A stretch of 64,000 nt of DNA from an uncultured Myxococcales bacterium (lineage in GTDB: Bacteria; Myxococcota_A; UBA9042; DTJE01). Shown piece by piece: positions 36,722 to 46,128 of the stretch. The DNA is taken from contig CAIZWN010000057.1 of NCBI GenBank assembly GCA_903936705.1, positions 1 through 64,000 of the forward strand. The letters are read 5' to 3'. Made by a program: the position numbers and the translations under genes. Below the pieces are notes generated by a model. The model was not told the DNA's origin. It saw nothing but the letters and a program-made list of their open reading frames with translations, and ran no database searches. Position 1 is the first letter of the stretch; each line of letters begins with the position of its first letter.

Positions 36722-37936
36722 ATGTCAGAATCCCAGACTACCTGTCCGTATTCCCGTGCCTCCCGGATCATACTTGGTTTGGTCCTGGTGCTGGGCCTGG
36801 CCCTACCAGTGGGGCTCGTTGCGTGGTCGCACGTATCCCGAGAATGGAAGACGTGCGGCGAAGTATCCTTCTGGAAGAAGCAAGGCAATACCGCTTTCCT
36901 TGCGGGGGACTTCGGATCGGCTGGCCGGCTTTATGGCCGCGCTTTGGCTGTCGATCCATCGTCGGTTGAGATAACCAGGTTGGTGACCCGGGCTCGCCTG
37001 CACGATTCGGCCTGGCGGCTGGATTTGTTCCAGGGCGAAGTTTCGCCGGAACTGCTGATGGACGCGGATGCCGTTGATGCGGCATTTCCCTCCGACAAGG
37101 CGACCACGTCTGCATTGCGCGGTTTCGCCCAGACAACTTCCGGGCGGATAACCGAGGGCCGCGAACTCTACAAGAAGGCACTGGCGCTAGATCCAGCTAA
37201 CGGCCCTGCCCACCTTGGGTTGGCCCTTCTTTACAGGGCCGACGACCTGTCGTTGCCTGAAGCGGTCAGCGAGATCGAATTGGTCCTGAAGGCACGCCCA
37301 GACAATGCCGACCTGCTCGCCATCGCAAGTCGGATCATGAGGGATGCCGGTGATCAGAAGGGAGCCGCCGCCCGACTCGATCAGGCTCTGAAACTGAAGG
37401 TCAAGCCCGAATGGCTGCGGGATATGGGCACTTTTCTGCTGGTCCAGAAGGACCTGGAGGGGGCCCTCAACAAGCTTGGCGAATCGGTCAGGATGAATCC
37501 CCGTGACGCCGCCGCATGGGACCTGCTGGCGCAGGCACAATTGATGACCGGCAACCTGTCGGGAGGCGAAGCATCGGCAAGGAACGCAGTGTCCATCCTG
37601 GCCCAACCCAACTACTCGTTCCGGCTGGCGCAGGCCCTGAATACCCAGAAGAAATTCGGCGAGGCGGTCCAGGTGCTGCTGCCAATGCTGCAAAAGCAGC
37701 GTGACATCCTGGTTGTAGCCGAACTGGCCGGTTCCCTGGAAGGCATGGGAAGAAGGACCGAAGCTATATCGCTTTACCGCGAAATAGTCGGCGTGAAGGG
37801 CCCGGACGACCAGCGCCAGGCGCAAGTCGTCTCCCAGTTGCAAGCTTTTGCAGGACAGCGACTGGGCGCTCTCGAGTCTGAGATCTCGACGGTACCGGCG
37901 CCAACCTCTGCAAAGGGTCGAACCGGCACCCGCTGA
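36722..37936 (+). CDS. membrane-anchored TPR protein
   Basis: The 404-residue protein has one N-terminal membrane helix (IILGLVLVLGLALPVGLVAW), then tetratricopeptide repeats over most of its length, for example KKQGNTAFLAGDFGSAGRLY, EGRELYKKALALDPANGPA, and NLSGGEASARNAVSI. It probably scaffolds a protein complex. ATG 36722 lies after GGAG at nine bases. It is divergent from exbD and convergent with the PP2C gene, with 6 bp between stops. Confidence 0.75.
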   Translation: MSESQTTCPYSRASRIILGLVLVLGLALPVGLVAWSHVSREWKTCGEVSFWKKQGNTAFLAGDFGSAGRLYGRALAVDPSSVEITRLVTRARLHDSAWRLDLFQGEVSPELLMDADAVDAAFPSDKATTSALRGFAQTTSGRITEGRELYKKALALDPANGPAHLGLALLYRADDLSLPEAVSEIELVLKARPDNADLLAIASRIMRDAGDQKGAAARLDQALKLKVKPEWLRDMGTFLLVQKDLEGALNKLGESVRMNPRDAAAWDLLAQAQLMTGNLSGGEASARNAVSILAQPNYSFRLAQALNTQKKFGEAVQVLLPMLQKQRDILVVAELAGSLEGMGRRTEAISLYREIVGVKGPDDQRQAQVVSQLQAFAGQRLGALESEISTVPAPTSAKGRTGTR

Positions 37937-37942
37937 ATAGAT

Positions 37943-38746
37943 TCAGGTCTCGATCAGGGAAACAGTCACGTTATCCACCCCGCCGGCAACAAGGGCAGCA
38001 TCAATCAGTCTGTGAGTGCGCTGGGACAGGCTGCCGCCCTGGTTCAGGATGGCCTCGATAACCTCGTCCTCAAGCATGTCGTTCAGGCCGTCCGAGCACA
38101 ACAGATACACGTCCCCAGGCATGACGCGCCGCCTGAAAAATTCGACGTCAGCGCGTTCCCGCAGGCCAAGTGCCTTCATGATCACGTTTCTATGGGGAAA
38201 TGAACGGGCCTCACTGGGATGAATCATCTTGAGTCGCAGATACTCGTTCAACAGCGAGTGGTCGCTGGACAGCACGTGCAGATGCCCCTTTCGAAGGCGA
38301 TAAATCCGGCTGTCCCCTGAAAAGACCACGAACAGGGTCGAACCGTGAAAATAGGAGGCGACAACCGTCGTCCCCATGCCCCGGAAAGCAGACGATGCCG
38401 TCGACATCTCGAAAATGATCCGATTTGCAAATTCTATCGCCGCAACAAGGTCCGTCTCGCCTGGAGTCGGCCGCCCCAAGAGGCCTCTCACGGTATTTCC
38501 CAACCGCGTCATGGTCTCGTCCGAGACCTTCCCGGTAAACCAGTCCCTGATTGCATCGATGCACAGCGCCGAAGCAACGTCCCCCCGCTGGTGACCACCC
38601 ATCCCGTCGGCAACTACGAACAAGTTCTGCTCGGCCATCAGGAGGTATGCATCCTCGTTGCGCGAACGCACCCGGCCGACATCCGAAAGTGCGCAAGCAT
38701 GCAACTTGGCGCCCTCCAGCCCGACCTCCTGAAACGATCTGGTCAT
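37943..38746 (-). CDS. PP2C-type Ser/Thr protein phosphatase
   Basis: The 267-residue phosphatase has the PP2C metal-binding motifs: SDVGRVRSRNEDA, VVADGMGGHQRGDVAS, FSGDSRIYRLRKG, LCSDGLND and the final GGVDNVTV. It should reverse phosphorylation by Ser/Thr kinases such as the one at 56.8-59.0 kb. It overlaps the tldD stop by 4 bp and so belongs to the nudix-tldD-PP2C operon. Confidence 0.92.
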   Translation of the reverse strand: MTRSFQEVGLEGAKLHACALSDVGRVRSRNEDAYLLMAEQNLFVVADGMGGHQRGDVASALCIDAIRDWFTGKVSDETMTRLGNTVRGLLGRPTPGETDLVAAIEFANRIIFEMSTASSAFRGMGTTVVASYFHGSTLFVVFSGDSRIYRLRKGHLHVLSSDHSLLNEYLRLKMIHPSEARSFPHRNVIMKALGLRERADVEFFRRRVMPGDVYLLCSDGLNDMLEDEVIEAILNQGGSLSQRTHRLIDAALVAGGVDNVTVSLIET

Positions 38747-40497
38747 TGTTTCCCACCGTCGGAAGCAACTGTTGCCGGGGGAGGCAGGACCGGAGGCCTC
38801 TCGGTCCCCTCCTGCGCCCGCTGGAGTTCGATCTCCCCGAACAGCATATCGGGCGCGACGGTGGATACCGGAACCATCCCCGATTCCGCACCGCAGTAGC
38901 CGTTGAATACCCCGTACCGGTCCGAAGTCGCAATGATTTTATTGATGGAGGACAACGGCGTCCCGACAATCTCGATGCCGCGAACCAGAGTCTCCTGGCC
39001 CGTCTTGGAATCGACGCGGTAGGAAACGCGTGGTGAGCCCTTGTATGCCTGGTAACCGTAGGACGAAGTGTTCGTAGAGCCACCTGCGATACTGTCGATG
39101 ATGATACCGAAAGGCTTGCCCTGTCGACGAACTTCCTGCAGCAACAGTTCCTTCATCCTCTCGCGGGACACGGGCGACTTGCCGCGTATCACAAGATTCG
39201 CCATGCGCCCGACCGCCGGCTGGAACCCGTCGGTGCGCCCATGACCATTCGACACCCCGAATCCCTCGATAGGCTTGCGCGACATCAGGAAGCCCTTCAG
39301 CACCCCGTTCTCGACCAGTACCGCCTTTCGGGAAGGCACGCCTTCATCATCGACACGATAGCTGCCATTCAGGGCCGTGCCGGCCGAATCCGAGAGGGTC
39401 GGGTCATCGAAGATATCGATGGTTTCAGGCAGGATTTTCTGGCCCAGTTGGCCCTTGAACGTCCGCCCCTCCTCCTCGCCTTCCTGACGCTGGCCCTCAA
39501 GGCGATGGCCGACGGTTTCATGAAAGAAGACCCCGGTGGCCTCGGGCGACATCAGGACCGGCACGGTCATGGGGTCTACAATTGGCGCCTTTCTCATACG
39601 CACCAGGCGCTCGACCATCACTCGAACGTCGGGAATCGCAACTTCGGCACCAGGCAGGTCCTGGGGACGCCGTCCGTACCAGTTGATCGTATCCTGAAGC
39701 AGCATGCCGTCCTCGGCGCGGGTCACGGCTACAACCAGCAACTGCACGTAATCGTCAACGGACCTTACCCTGGTTCCCTCGGAATTTACGAAATACCTGG
39801 TCAGACGAACCGAACTGACCTCGACCGACGAGTCGAACAATTCCGGAAAGTCCAGCATCACAGCCGAAATCTTGCGAACATCACGTTCCCACGACTTGCG
39901 GTCGAACTTCAGTTGAGGCCGCGTCTCGACAAGTCGAAACTGGGTCTCGCGCGTCAGACTGCCGGCCTGCCGCTCCTTGGGGTCGTTGACCGTCTTTGAT
40001 TTCACGGTCAAATATGACATCAGTCCAGCCTTGTAACGATAGTCGGTCAGCAGCCACAGCACGCGTCGCAGGGCATTCACCGACCGGTCGTCCACCGGCG
40101 CCAGGTTGTTCGGGACGAACTTCTGGCGCGGATTGAAAAACGATTCCTGGTCCTCGGAGGAATCGAGGTCGTAGTTGCCCACGCGGACATCCACCTGCGC
40201 AGTGCGACTCTGGAACGCCTGCGACTGGAAGATGGCTCCGAACTTCCCGCTGACGTAGGACCTGTCCGTATCGCGAACGGTGTAGGCGATGAAATACGGA
40301 GCTTCGTAGCCGGACAGCCTCATGGTATCGCGACTGCGTATCAATTCGTCGGACATTGCAGCAATAATCCAGTCGTCGTTGGCGCCACCGTCAGCCGCGG
40401 ATGGCCCCGCAAGAACAACGGTCGATCGCGAGAAAACCAGCACGCAGACTATGGAACACAAAGCCAGAATACGACTGCGGAACACGACAGCCTTCAT
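38743..40497 (-). CDS. secreted TldD/PmbA-family metalloprotease
   Basis: The 584-residue protein carries the TldD zinc motif HETVGHRLEGQ and the downstream NGYCGAESGMVP with the metal Cys. Cytoplasmic TldD forms a heterodimer with TldE/PmbA to process peptides; here a signal peptide (FRSRILALCSIVCVLVFSRS) indicates export, which is a recognised bacterial variant. No TldE partner is nearby. It overlaps both neighbours by 4 bp. Confidence 0.82.
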   Translation of the reverse strand: MKAVVFRSRILALCSIVCVLVFSRSTVVLAGPSAADGGANDDWIIAAMSDELIRSRDTMRLSGYEAPYFIAYTVRDTDRSYVSGKFGAIFQSQAFQSRTAQVDVRVGNYDLDSSEDQESFFNPRQKFVPNNLAPVDDRSVNALRRVLWLLTDYRYKAGLMSYLTVKSKTVNDPKERQAGSLTRETQFRLVETRPQLKFDRKSWERDVRKISAVMLDFPELFDSSVEVSSVRLTRYFVNSEGTRVRSVDDYVQLLVVAVTRAEDGMLLQDTINWYGRRPQDLPGAEVAIPDVRVMVERLVRMRKAPIVDPMTVPVLMSPEATGVFFHETVGHRLEGQRQEGEEEGRTFKGQLGQKILPETIDIFDDPTLSDSAGTALNGSYRVDDEGVPSRKAVLVENGVLKGFLMSRKPIEGFGVSNGHGRTDGFQPAVGRMANLVIRGKSPVSRERMKELLLQEVRRQGKPFGIIIDSIAGGSTNTSSYGYQAYKGSPRVSYRVDSKTGQETLVRGIEIVGTPLSSINKIIATSDRYGVFNGYCGAESGMVPVSTVAPDMLFGEIELQRAQEGTERPPVLPPPATVASDGGKQ

Positions 40498-40922
40498 CCA
40501 TCCTCCCTTGCGATCCGAACGCTATGTCCTCGACCCGAAAGACGCACGATAGTCCCTAAATCAGCCGGCGGAAAAGAGTACGAGTCAAGCTCGGAAAGCG
40601 TCACCCATCGAAGGTCATGCACATTGCGGCACTCGAGATGGTCGAGAATGAGATTGCACCTATATGACCGAAAGTCCAAGGTAAACGACTCCTGTTCTCG
40701 CACGGTCCTGTCAACCAGCTCACCTACCTCCACGACCGCGTTCAGTTCTTCCATCATTTCACGCCGCAGGGCCGTGGCATCGTCCTCGCCAGGTTCCACC
40801 TTGCCGCCGGGAAATTCCCAATACAGGGGAAACGACGCCATTGGTTGACGCTGGGTGATCAAGAAATGCCCGTCACGCTCGACAACCGCCGCGACGACGT
40901 CGATTCCGGGTCTATCGACCAC
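40494..40922 (-). CDS. Nudix hydrolase (MutT-like)
   Basis: The 142-residue protein has a perfect Nudix box (GGKVEPGEDDATALRREMMEEL, 23-residue pattern GX5EX7REUXEEXGU) and the beta-strand start VVAAVVERDGHFLITQRQ, as in MutT 8-oxo-dGTP hydrolases. GTG 40922 is preferred because AGGGGG precedes it by six bases; the frame runs open to 40979. It heads the operon with tldD and the PP2C phosphatase. Confidence 0.85.
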   Translation of the reverse strand: MVDRPGIDVVAAVVERDGHFLITQRQPMASFPLYWEFPGGKVEPGEDDATALRREMMEELNAVVEVGELVDRTVREQESFTLDFRSYRCNLILDHLECRNVHDLRWVTLSELDSYSFPPADLGTIVRLSGRGHSVRIAREDG

Positions 40923-41022
40923 CAAGTTCCCCCTACCCTGCCAATGGCGAACGATAGCCCGCGGCACAACCGAAGGCAAGAATACAGGCTCATTCGAACC
41001 AGCCTGGAAATACGGTGATTTG

Positions 41023-41619
41023 CTACCCGCCCAGAACAGGCGAGAAGTCGGAGTTCAAGGCTTCCATCTTCTCCCAGATGTGGGAGACGTCGTTCGTCAG
41101 AATCAGCAGGTCGTGCTTGCGGCCGGTGACGTCCTTCACGTGGCGGCGCAGCGTGGCTTCCTTGTTGAACCCCAGCGACTCAAGCGCCCTGAGTGCCCCG
41201 CCCTTGCTGCCAGCAACAAACGCCTTGACGATCTCGATGCCCTCGCCAGGAGCGGCGCGGACCAGGTGGCGCAACAGAACGGTCGCCAAACCGCATCGCT
41301 GCATCGAACGGGCAACCACCAGGCGCACCTCGCCCACGTGCCGCGTCCAACCGTACAAACCGCGCTCGATTGTAGCTGACGCCACAATCCGCCCATCGAA
41401 CTCGACCACAAGCGCCAGTACGAGGTCCTCGGTTTCGCGGACGAACCGGTGAACAACCTCGGGCTTCGTCACGTCGTTTCGCAAAAACAGTCGATCCTCC
41501 AGGGGCAGGCCCTGGAAGAACTCAACCATTCTGGCCTCGTCGCGGATGGTCATTTCGCGAACGATGATCGACCGACCATCGCGCAGAATCTCGGTCTGGG
41601 GGAAATTCTCGTACTCCAT
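41023..41619 (-). CDS. GNAT-family N-acetyltransferase
   Basis: The 198-residue protein has the GNAT core: VREMTIRDEARMVEFFQGL at the start, VASATIERGLYGWTRHVGEV, and the acetyl-CoA loop VVARSMQRCGLATVLLRHLV (a Q/RxxGxG/A variant). ALRALESLGFNKEATLRRHV is the last strand-helix. ATG 41619 follows GGAGG by five bases. Substrate unknown. It follows korC on the same strand after 124 bp. Confidence 0.8.
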   Translation of the reverse strand: MEYENFPQTEILRDGRSIIVREMTIRDEARMVEFFQGLPLEDRLFLRNDVTKPEVVHRFVRETEDLVLALVVEFDGRIVASATIERGLYGWTRHVGEVRLVVARSMQRCGLATVLLRHLVRAAPGEGIEIVKAFVAGSKGGALRALESLGFNKEATLRRHVKDVTGRKHDLLILTNDVSHIWEKMEALNSDFSPVLGG

Positions 41620-41743
41620 GGCGTCCTCCGCACTCAGCAAGCCCGAAAATTCCTGGCTGCGCCTACCTCGATGGCGTCGGGTCGAGCATCCGAACCGGCA
41701 AGGCAAGCGCAACTTTCCAACAATACGACGCTCATCACAGCCA

Positions 41744-42295
41744 TCAAGCGGCGCCAACCAGCGAACGCCCGTGCTCGAATCCGCGCCTGAAGGCGTTCAA
41801 GTTCAGTGACTCGGTACCCTTGGGTACCGACGACAGGAGTGCCTTTTCCGCGGCGCCCACCGAGACGATCCCGGTCACGCCGACGAAGAAGCCAACCATC
41901 ACGATGTTCAACACCAGGCGTCGCCCAAGTTCCTCGGCTATTCGCGTAGCACCAATTCCGTACGCACGAACGCCCTCGGGCAATTCCTTGATGTGGACCA
42001 GTTCCTCCTCGTACAGCAGCATCCCGCCAGGCTTCAGGCTAGGGGCGAACTGCGTATATGCGTCTGGAGACATGACCACGAGGATGTCCGGGTTCAACAC
42101 GTAAGGATAGTCCACCGGATCGTCGGCAATCGTCACCTGAGCCGAGCATGCGCTGCCTCGAGCCTCGGGGCCGAACGCCTGAATCAAGGTCGCGTTGAGA
42201 CCGTCATAGATGGATGCCGCCTTGCCCAGGATGATCCCGGAAAGGATGACGCCCTGACCACCCAGTCCCCCGATGCGTATCTCGGTCCTGGTCAT
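41744..42295 (-). CDS. korC: 2-oxoacid:ferredoxin oxidoreductase, gamma subunit
   Basis: The 183-residue subunit has the family start EIRIGGLGGQGVILSGIILG and the GxEARGSACSAQV region. It is part of the KorABCD complex that oxidatively decarboxylates 2-oxoglutarate (or a related oxoacid) to its CoA thioester and reduces ferredoxin. The start is 1 bp after the korB stop. The specificity is inferred from the operon order. Confidence 0.88.
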   Translation of the reverse strand: MTRTEIRIGGLGGQGVILSGIILGKAASIYDGLNATLIQAFGPEARGSACSAQVTIADDPVDYPYVLNPDILVVMSPDAYTQFAPSLKPGGMLLYEEELVHIKELPEGVRAYGIGATRIAEELGRRLVLNIVMVGFFVGVTGIVSVGAAEKALLSSVPKGTESLNLNAFRRGFEHGRSLVGAA

Positions 42296-42296
42296 T

Positions 42297-43184
42297 TCAA
42301 CCCCCGTACCGGCTGTAGCGGTCGCCGAAAACCTTGCCGAAATGGTCGTTCATCGATTCCAGCCAGGTCGGCCGCTCGCGATCCACGAACGTCCCAACCA
42401 CGATCTCGCCTGTCAGCCCCAGCCCGACTTCCTTGGTGTCGGCTCCGTTGCGCAACACCGATTTTTCCTTGTAGGTCCGAACCATGTCGACGCCGTCTCC
42501 CAGGCGATTACGGCGCAGGAACAGCGTCGGGCACGGTGCCAGTATCTCGATGAATCGGAAGCCCTTCTTTCCCAGGGCTTCCTTGAAGCACCTCGTCAAC
42601 TGGCGCACGTGGTACACGGTCCAGCGGGCCACGAAAGTTGCGCCGGCGGCATCGGCCAGGAACGGCAGGCTGGCCGGGTTCTCGAAATTGCCGTATGGCA
42701 TGGTCGTCTGGGTCGCACCGATCGGAGTCGTGGGCGCCACCTGGCCACCAGTCATGCCGTACGTGAAGTTGTTCACGCAAACAACCAGCAGATCCATGTT
42801 GCGCCGCGCAGCGTGCATGAAGTGGTTGCCGCCGATGGCGAACAGATCGCCGTCACCCGAATAAACCACAACGCTCAATTCGGGATTGGACAATTTCAGG
42901 CCGGTGGCAAACGGGATCGCGCGGCCATGTGTGGTGTGGAACGAATCCAGGTTCAGGTACCCGGCGACACGTCCCGTGCAACCAATACCCGACACGATCG
43001 CCAGTTTGTCGAGGTCGCTTGCGGCCTCTTCGATTGCGCGCGTGAAGCAGTTTACCGTTGTTCCGATGCCGCAGCCCGGACACCAGATGTGCGGGATGCG
43101 CTCCTGGCGCAGATAGGGCATTACCGGGTTGTCCATCATGGGCATGCCCGACAGATCCTGATCGTCTTGAATCGCTTCGCTCAT
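42297..43184 (-). CDS. korB: 2-oxoacid:ferredoxin oxidoreductase, beta (TPP) subunit
   Basis: The 295-residue subunit binds thiamine diphosphate and a 4Fe-4S cluster. It shows WCPGCGIG, the TPP motif YSGDGDLFAIGGNHFMHA with VNNFTYGMTGGQ, and IEILAPCPT. Its ATG overlaps the korA stop as ATGA. Confidence 0.9.
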   Translation of the reverse strand: MSEAIQDDQDLSGMPMMDNPVMPYLRQERIPHIWCPGCGIGTTVNCFTRAIEEAASDLDKLAIVSGIGCTGRVAGYLNLDSFHTTHGRAIPFATGLKLSNPELSVVVYSGDGDLFAIGGNHFMHAARRNMDLLVVCVNNFTYGMTGGQVAPTTPIGATQTTMPYGNFENPASLPFLADAAGATFVARWTVYHVRQLTRCFKEALGKKGFRFIEILAPCPTLFLRRNRLGDGVDMVRTYKEKSVLRNGADTKEVGLGLTGEIVVGTFVDRERPTWLESMNDHFGKVFGDRYSRYGG

Positions 43185-44338
43185 CGCGCCGCCTCCTGGA
43201 TACGGTCGAGGATCACCTGCGGGTCGTGAACCGTTCCGCCGGCGTGGTCCACCAGGAGGACCGGGATCCGCCCGTTCACGGCCAGGCGGACCTCGTGCAC
43301 CATCTGGCCGAGGTTGAGTTCAGGCACGACCATCGCCTTGCACTTCGATGCCAGCGCTGCGATACGGGCCGCTGGGAAAGGCCAGGTCACAACCAGACGG
43401 GCGTGGCCAACCTTAAGGCCGGCGGCACGCGCCCGAAGGACCGCGGCCGAAGCCACGCGTGATGTGATGCCGTACGACACGACGACAACGTCAGCGTCCT
43501 CGCATCCTTCCTCGCGAATATCCGTCAGCGCGTCAGCGTTGTCTCGAATCTTTCCGGACAACCGCCGTATCAGCTTGTCCTGCTGCTTGGGGGTCATGCA
43601 GGGCCAGCCCCGCTCGTCATGCGTCAGACCGGTGACGTGGATCCGGTGACCGTCCCCAGCCTTGGTCATCTCGGGCACGCGGTCAGCACCAACGTCATAG
43701 GGGCGGTAGGTTCCGGGGGCCTTCGCCGTCCAGCGACGCTCGGTAATCTCGATGGCCGACGCCTCGGGAATCACCACGCGCTCGGTCATGTGACCAACGA
43801 CCTCGTCCATCATCAGGAACACTGGTACTCGCCACTGTTCAGTCAGGTTGAAGGCCCGAATGGTCAGGTCGAAGCATTCCTGCGGGCTGTTGGGCGACAG
43901 GGCGATGATCTCGTAGTCGCCATGCGATCCCCACTTCACCTGCATCATGTCAGCCTGCGCCGGCAGCGTCGGAAGCCCGGTGGACGGCCCGCCACGCTGC
44001 ACGTCGATGAAGACGCACGGCGTTTCGGTGATGTACGCCAGGCCCAGATGCTCCATCATCAGCGACAAACCGGGGCCCGAGGTGACTGTCATCACCTTCT
44101 TGCCGCCCCAGGCGCCCCCAAGAATGGCTATGGAGGCAGCCAGTTCGTCCTCCATCTGGATGAACAACCCGCCCACGAGGGGAATGCGCTGGGCAAAGCG
44201 CTCGACCACCTCGGTGGACGGGGTGATCGGGTATCCGGCTACGAACCGGCAGCCCGCCGCCAGCGCGCCTTCACAGGCCGCATGGTCACCGTCCAGGAAG
44301 TGGATTCCCGTGAGTACACCCTTCGGATCCGCCGTCAC
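43181..44338 (-). CDS. korA: 2-oxoacid:ferredoxin oxidoreductase, alpha subunit
   Basis: The 385-residue subunit has the pyrimidine-binding domain with FVAGYPITPSTEVVERFAQ, MEDELAASIAILGGAWGGKK and TSGPGLSLMMEHLGLA, and the CoA-binding domain at the C-terminus (VVVVSYGITSRVASAAV, VPELNLGQMVHEVR). Together with KorB it forms the active site. It starts 13 bp after the korD stop. Confidence 0.9.
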   Translation of the reverse strand: MTADPKGVLTGIHFLDGDHAACEGALAAGCRFVAGYPITPSTEVVERFAQRIPLVGGLFIQMEDELAASIAILGGAWGGKKVMTVTSGPGLSLMMEHLGLAYITETPCVFIDVQRGGPSTGLPTLPAQADMMQVKWGSHGDYEIIALSPNSPQECFDLTIRAFNLTEQWRVPVFLMMDEVVGHMTERVVIPEASAIEITERRWTAKAPGTYRPYDVGADRVPEMTKAGDGHRIHVTGLTHDERGWPCMTPKQQDKLIRRLSGKIRDNADALTDIREEGCEDADVVVVSYGITSRVASAAVLRARAAGLKVGHARLVVTWPFPAARIAALASKCKAMVVPELNLGQMVHEVRLAVNGRIPVLLVDHAGGTVHDPQVILDRIQEAAR

Positions 44339-44351
44339 GGTACCTCCGGCA

Positions 44352-44654
44352 TCAACTGGTAGGATTATCCAAGGACGCCTGTCGAGCTGCCGCGGTCACC
44401 CTGGCCACCTCGATATCCTTGAATCGTGCTCCAAAAATCGCGAAGTCCGGACAATACAAACCGCACAAGCCACAGCCTGTGCAATCATCGGGCGTACCCA
44501 AAACAGGGTAGTGATACCCCTTCGCGTTGAACTCCCTCGAAAACTCCAGACAGTCGGTCGGACAGAATTCGATGCAGTATGAACAGCCCTTGCAGACCTC
44601 GGGCTTTACGAACACAGTCCCTTTTGCCTTCCGGACCGTTGCGGGGTCGCTCAT
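44352..44654 (-). CDS. korD: 2-oxoacid:ferredoxin oxidoreductase, delta (ferredoxin) subunit
   Basis: The 100-residue protein has two 4Fe-4S motifs, CKGCSYCIEFCP and CTGCGLCGLYCP, and passes electrons to free ferredoxin. ATG 44654 lies eight bases after GGAGG; the longer open frame has no ribosome site. It is the first gene of korDABC. Confidence 0.9.
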   Translation of the reverse strand: MSDPATVRKAKGTVFVKPEVCKGCSYCIEFCPTDCLEFSREFNAKGYHYPVLGTPDDCTGCGLCGLYCPDFAIFGARFKDIEVARVTAAARQASLDNPTS

Positions 44655-44730
44655 TCTCGGAACCTCCGTGACTTTGCCCGGTCGGATCACCCCGGCAGAA
44701 AGGGGTGTCGCTGCCGCGTGCATGAGGACC

Positions 44731-44759
44731 TTGCTATGCCGTCCTCTGCACAAAGTCAA
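44731..44759 (-). promoter_or_regulatory. possible promoter of korDABC
   Basis: On the minus strand TTGACT and TAGCAA are spaced by 17 bases, about 77 bases before the korD start. The -35 is good, the -10 weak. It is the only candidate I see in the 240-bp divergent region. Confidence 0.35.
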
Positions 44760-44893
44760 CCTTTCAAGACGGCGCCGGCAGGCTCGCGCAAGACACTCGG
44801 GCCTTGCGTACCTGTTTCGGATGGTTATTCTCCACAAACGAATGCCTGCCGTACTGGACGTCGTGCATTCCAATTGTTTTTCAAGGGGTTGAA

Positions 44894-45082
44894 ATGCGCT
44901 GGCCGACGGGACGCAACTGGGTTATTGGAAAGATGGTGGGTTTGACGGTGCTTGGGGCGCTGGGCGGCTACCTCTACTACGTGTTCGTGGGATGTTCGTC
45001 GGGAACGTGCCCGCTGACATCCAGTCCAATTTCGACCACGGGCCTGGGTGCCGTGATGGGCTTGACCATCGGCTGGCCATAG
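44894..45082 (+). CDS. small membrane protein of the DUF6132 type
   Basis: The 62-residue protein has two hydrophobic segments around a conserved GCSSGTCPLTSSP, and ends in GAVMGLTIGW. This layout (helix, GCxSGTCPxTSxP, helix) matches a small-protein family often seen near rhodanese, YeeE-type or thiol genes. The Cys pair suggests sulfur or metal handling, by inference. ATG 44894 follows AAGGGG. Confidence 0.65.
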   Translation: MRWPTGRNWVIGKMVGLTVLGALGGYLYYVFVGCSSGTCPLTSSPISTTGLGAVMGLTIGWP

Positions 45083-45159
45083 AGCCTGCGACGCGATTTT
45101 CTACAAGTTGCCATCGTGTCAGGGATGCGCGTACCATCCGGACCGATCGGAGGAGCGAC

Positions 45160-45927
45160 ATGGGACTGTTCAGCAAGCTTTTTGGCGGTTCCAAGACGGA
45201 TGGTTCCGTGGAAACCGGACCACGCGGCCCGTCTTCGCTGCCGGCCCCGGTAGTCCGCCTGATGAAGAAGGTCGAAAACAAATACGGACAGTCGCAGGAT
45301 CGCCAGGCAGCCATCAGGCAACTGGCTGACATGGGGACACCGGAGGGTGTCCATGGAATGCTGCGCCGCTTCACGTTCCGCATCGAGCAGTCGATAGGCG
45401 ACGAGGAGGAGAAGCGGCAGGTATATGACGAACTGCTTCGTCTGGGCCCTGTGTCTGTTGCTCCCATCCTGGCCTTCCTGGAGGCCGAAAACGCCCCTTA
45501 CTGGCCTACGAAGGCTCTGTGCGAGATCATCGGCGAGGAATCGACGGTCGCACGCCTGATCGAGATTATCGAACGCGCCGAGGCCATCTTTGACCGGGAT
45601 ATCGAGCGCAAGGTCGAGCTGGTTTCGAACCTTCGCGAGTACAAGGATCCGCGAGTCCGCGACCTGTTGATGGGATTCCTGTCGGCCGAGAACGAGGAAC
45701 TGCGCGTCCATGCGATCGAAGGCCTTGCCGAGTTGGGCCGCGAGGAGATGGGCGACCTGATGGTCGAACGCCTGCTGGACGACAACGAAACCCAGCGAGT
45801 CAAGACGGCTGTTCTCAACCTGCTGATCGAGAAGAAGTGGAAGGTCAAACACCACAAGGAATCAATACGGAAAGTCATCCCGGCGGCTTTCTGGATCGAC
45901 GACGTCGGCGTAATTCACAGGCGTTGA
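45160..45927 (+). CDS. HEAT-repeat protein
   Basis: The 255-residue protein is almost entirely helical with HEAT-like pairs: RQAAIRQLADMGTPEGVHGM, ELLRLGPVSVAPILAFLEAE, DLLMGFLSAENEELRVHAIE, LVERLLDDNETQRVKTAV-type helices. The first ten residues (MGLFSKLFGG) form a hydrophobic tip common in peripheral membrane adaptors. ATG 45160 follows GGAGGAG. It is likely a protein-protein adaptor. Confidence 0.75.
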   Translation: MGLFSKLFGGSKTDGSVETGPRGPSSLPAPVVRLMKKVENKYGQSQDRQAAIRQLADMGTPEGVHGMLRRFTFRIEQSIGDEEEKRQVYDELLRLGPVSVAPILAFLEAENAPYWPTKALCEIIGEESTVARLIEIIERAEAIFDRDIERKVELVSNLREYKDPRVRDLLMGFLSAENEELRVHAIEGLAELGREEMGDLMVERLLDDNETQRVKTAVLNLLIEKKWKVKHHKESIRKVIPAAFWIDDVGVIHRR

Positions 45928-45943
45928 ATCGCCAGCCCCCCCC

Positions 45944-46114
45944 TCAAAGACCTTCGGCTTGCGCCTTCAATCGCAGAATCAGATCTGTCAGCGGCTTCAA
46001 CGACACGTCCTCTGTCGAGGAGGCGACATCGTAACCGAACGGGTTGTCCAGATCGCGGATCAGCAGGATCAGGTAGGTCAGAAAGAAGGTGATTTCTTCA
46101 CAGACCACCGCCAT
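45944..46114 (-). CDS. small membrane protein or fragment of a larger one
   Basis: The 56-residue frame reads MAVVCEEITFFLTYLILLIRDLDNPFGYD and ends with a helical SLKPLTDLILRLKAQ. The hydrophobic helix followed by RDLDNPF looks like the C-terminal end of multi-helix membrane proteins, so it may be the remnant of a truncated gene. ATG 46114 follows AGGA by seven bases. The upstream sequence is used by the divergent lipocalin-like gene. Confidence 0.4.
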   Translation of the reverse strand: MAVVCEEITFFLTYLILLIRDLDNPFGYDVASSTEDVSLKPLTDLILRLKAQAEGL

Positions 46115-46128
46115 GTTATTGTCCTGGC

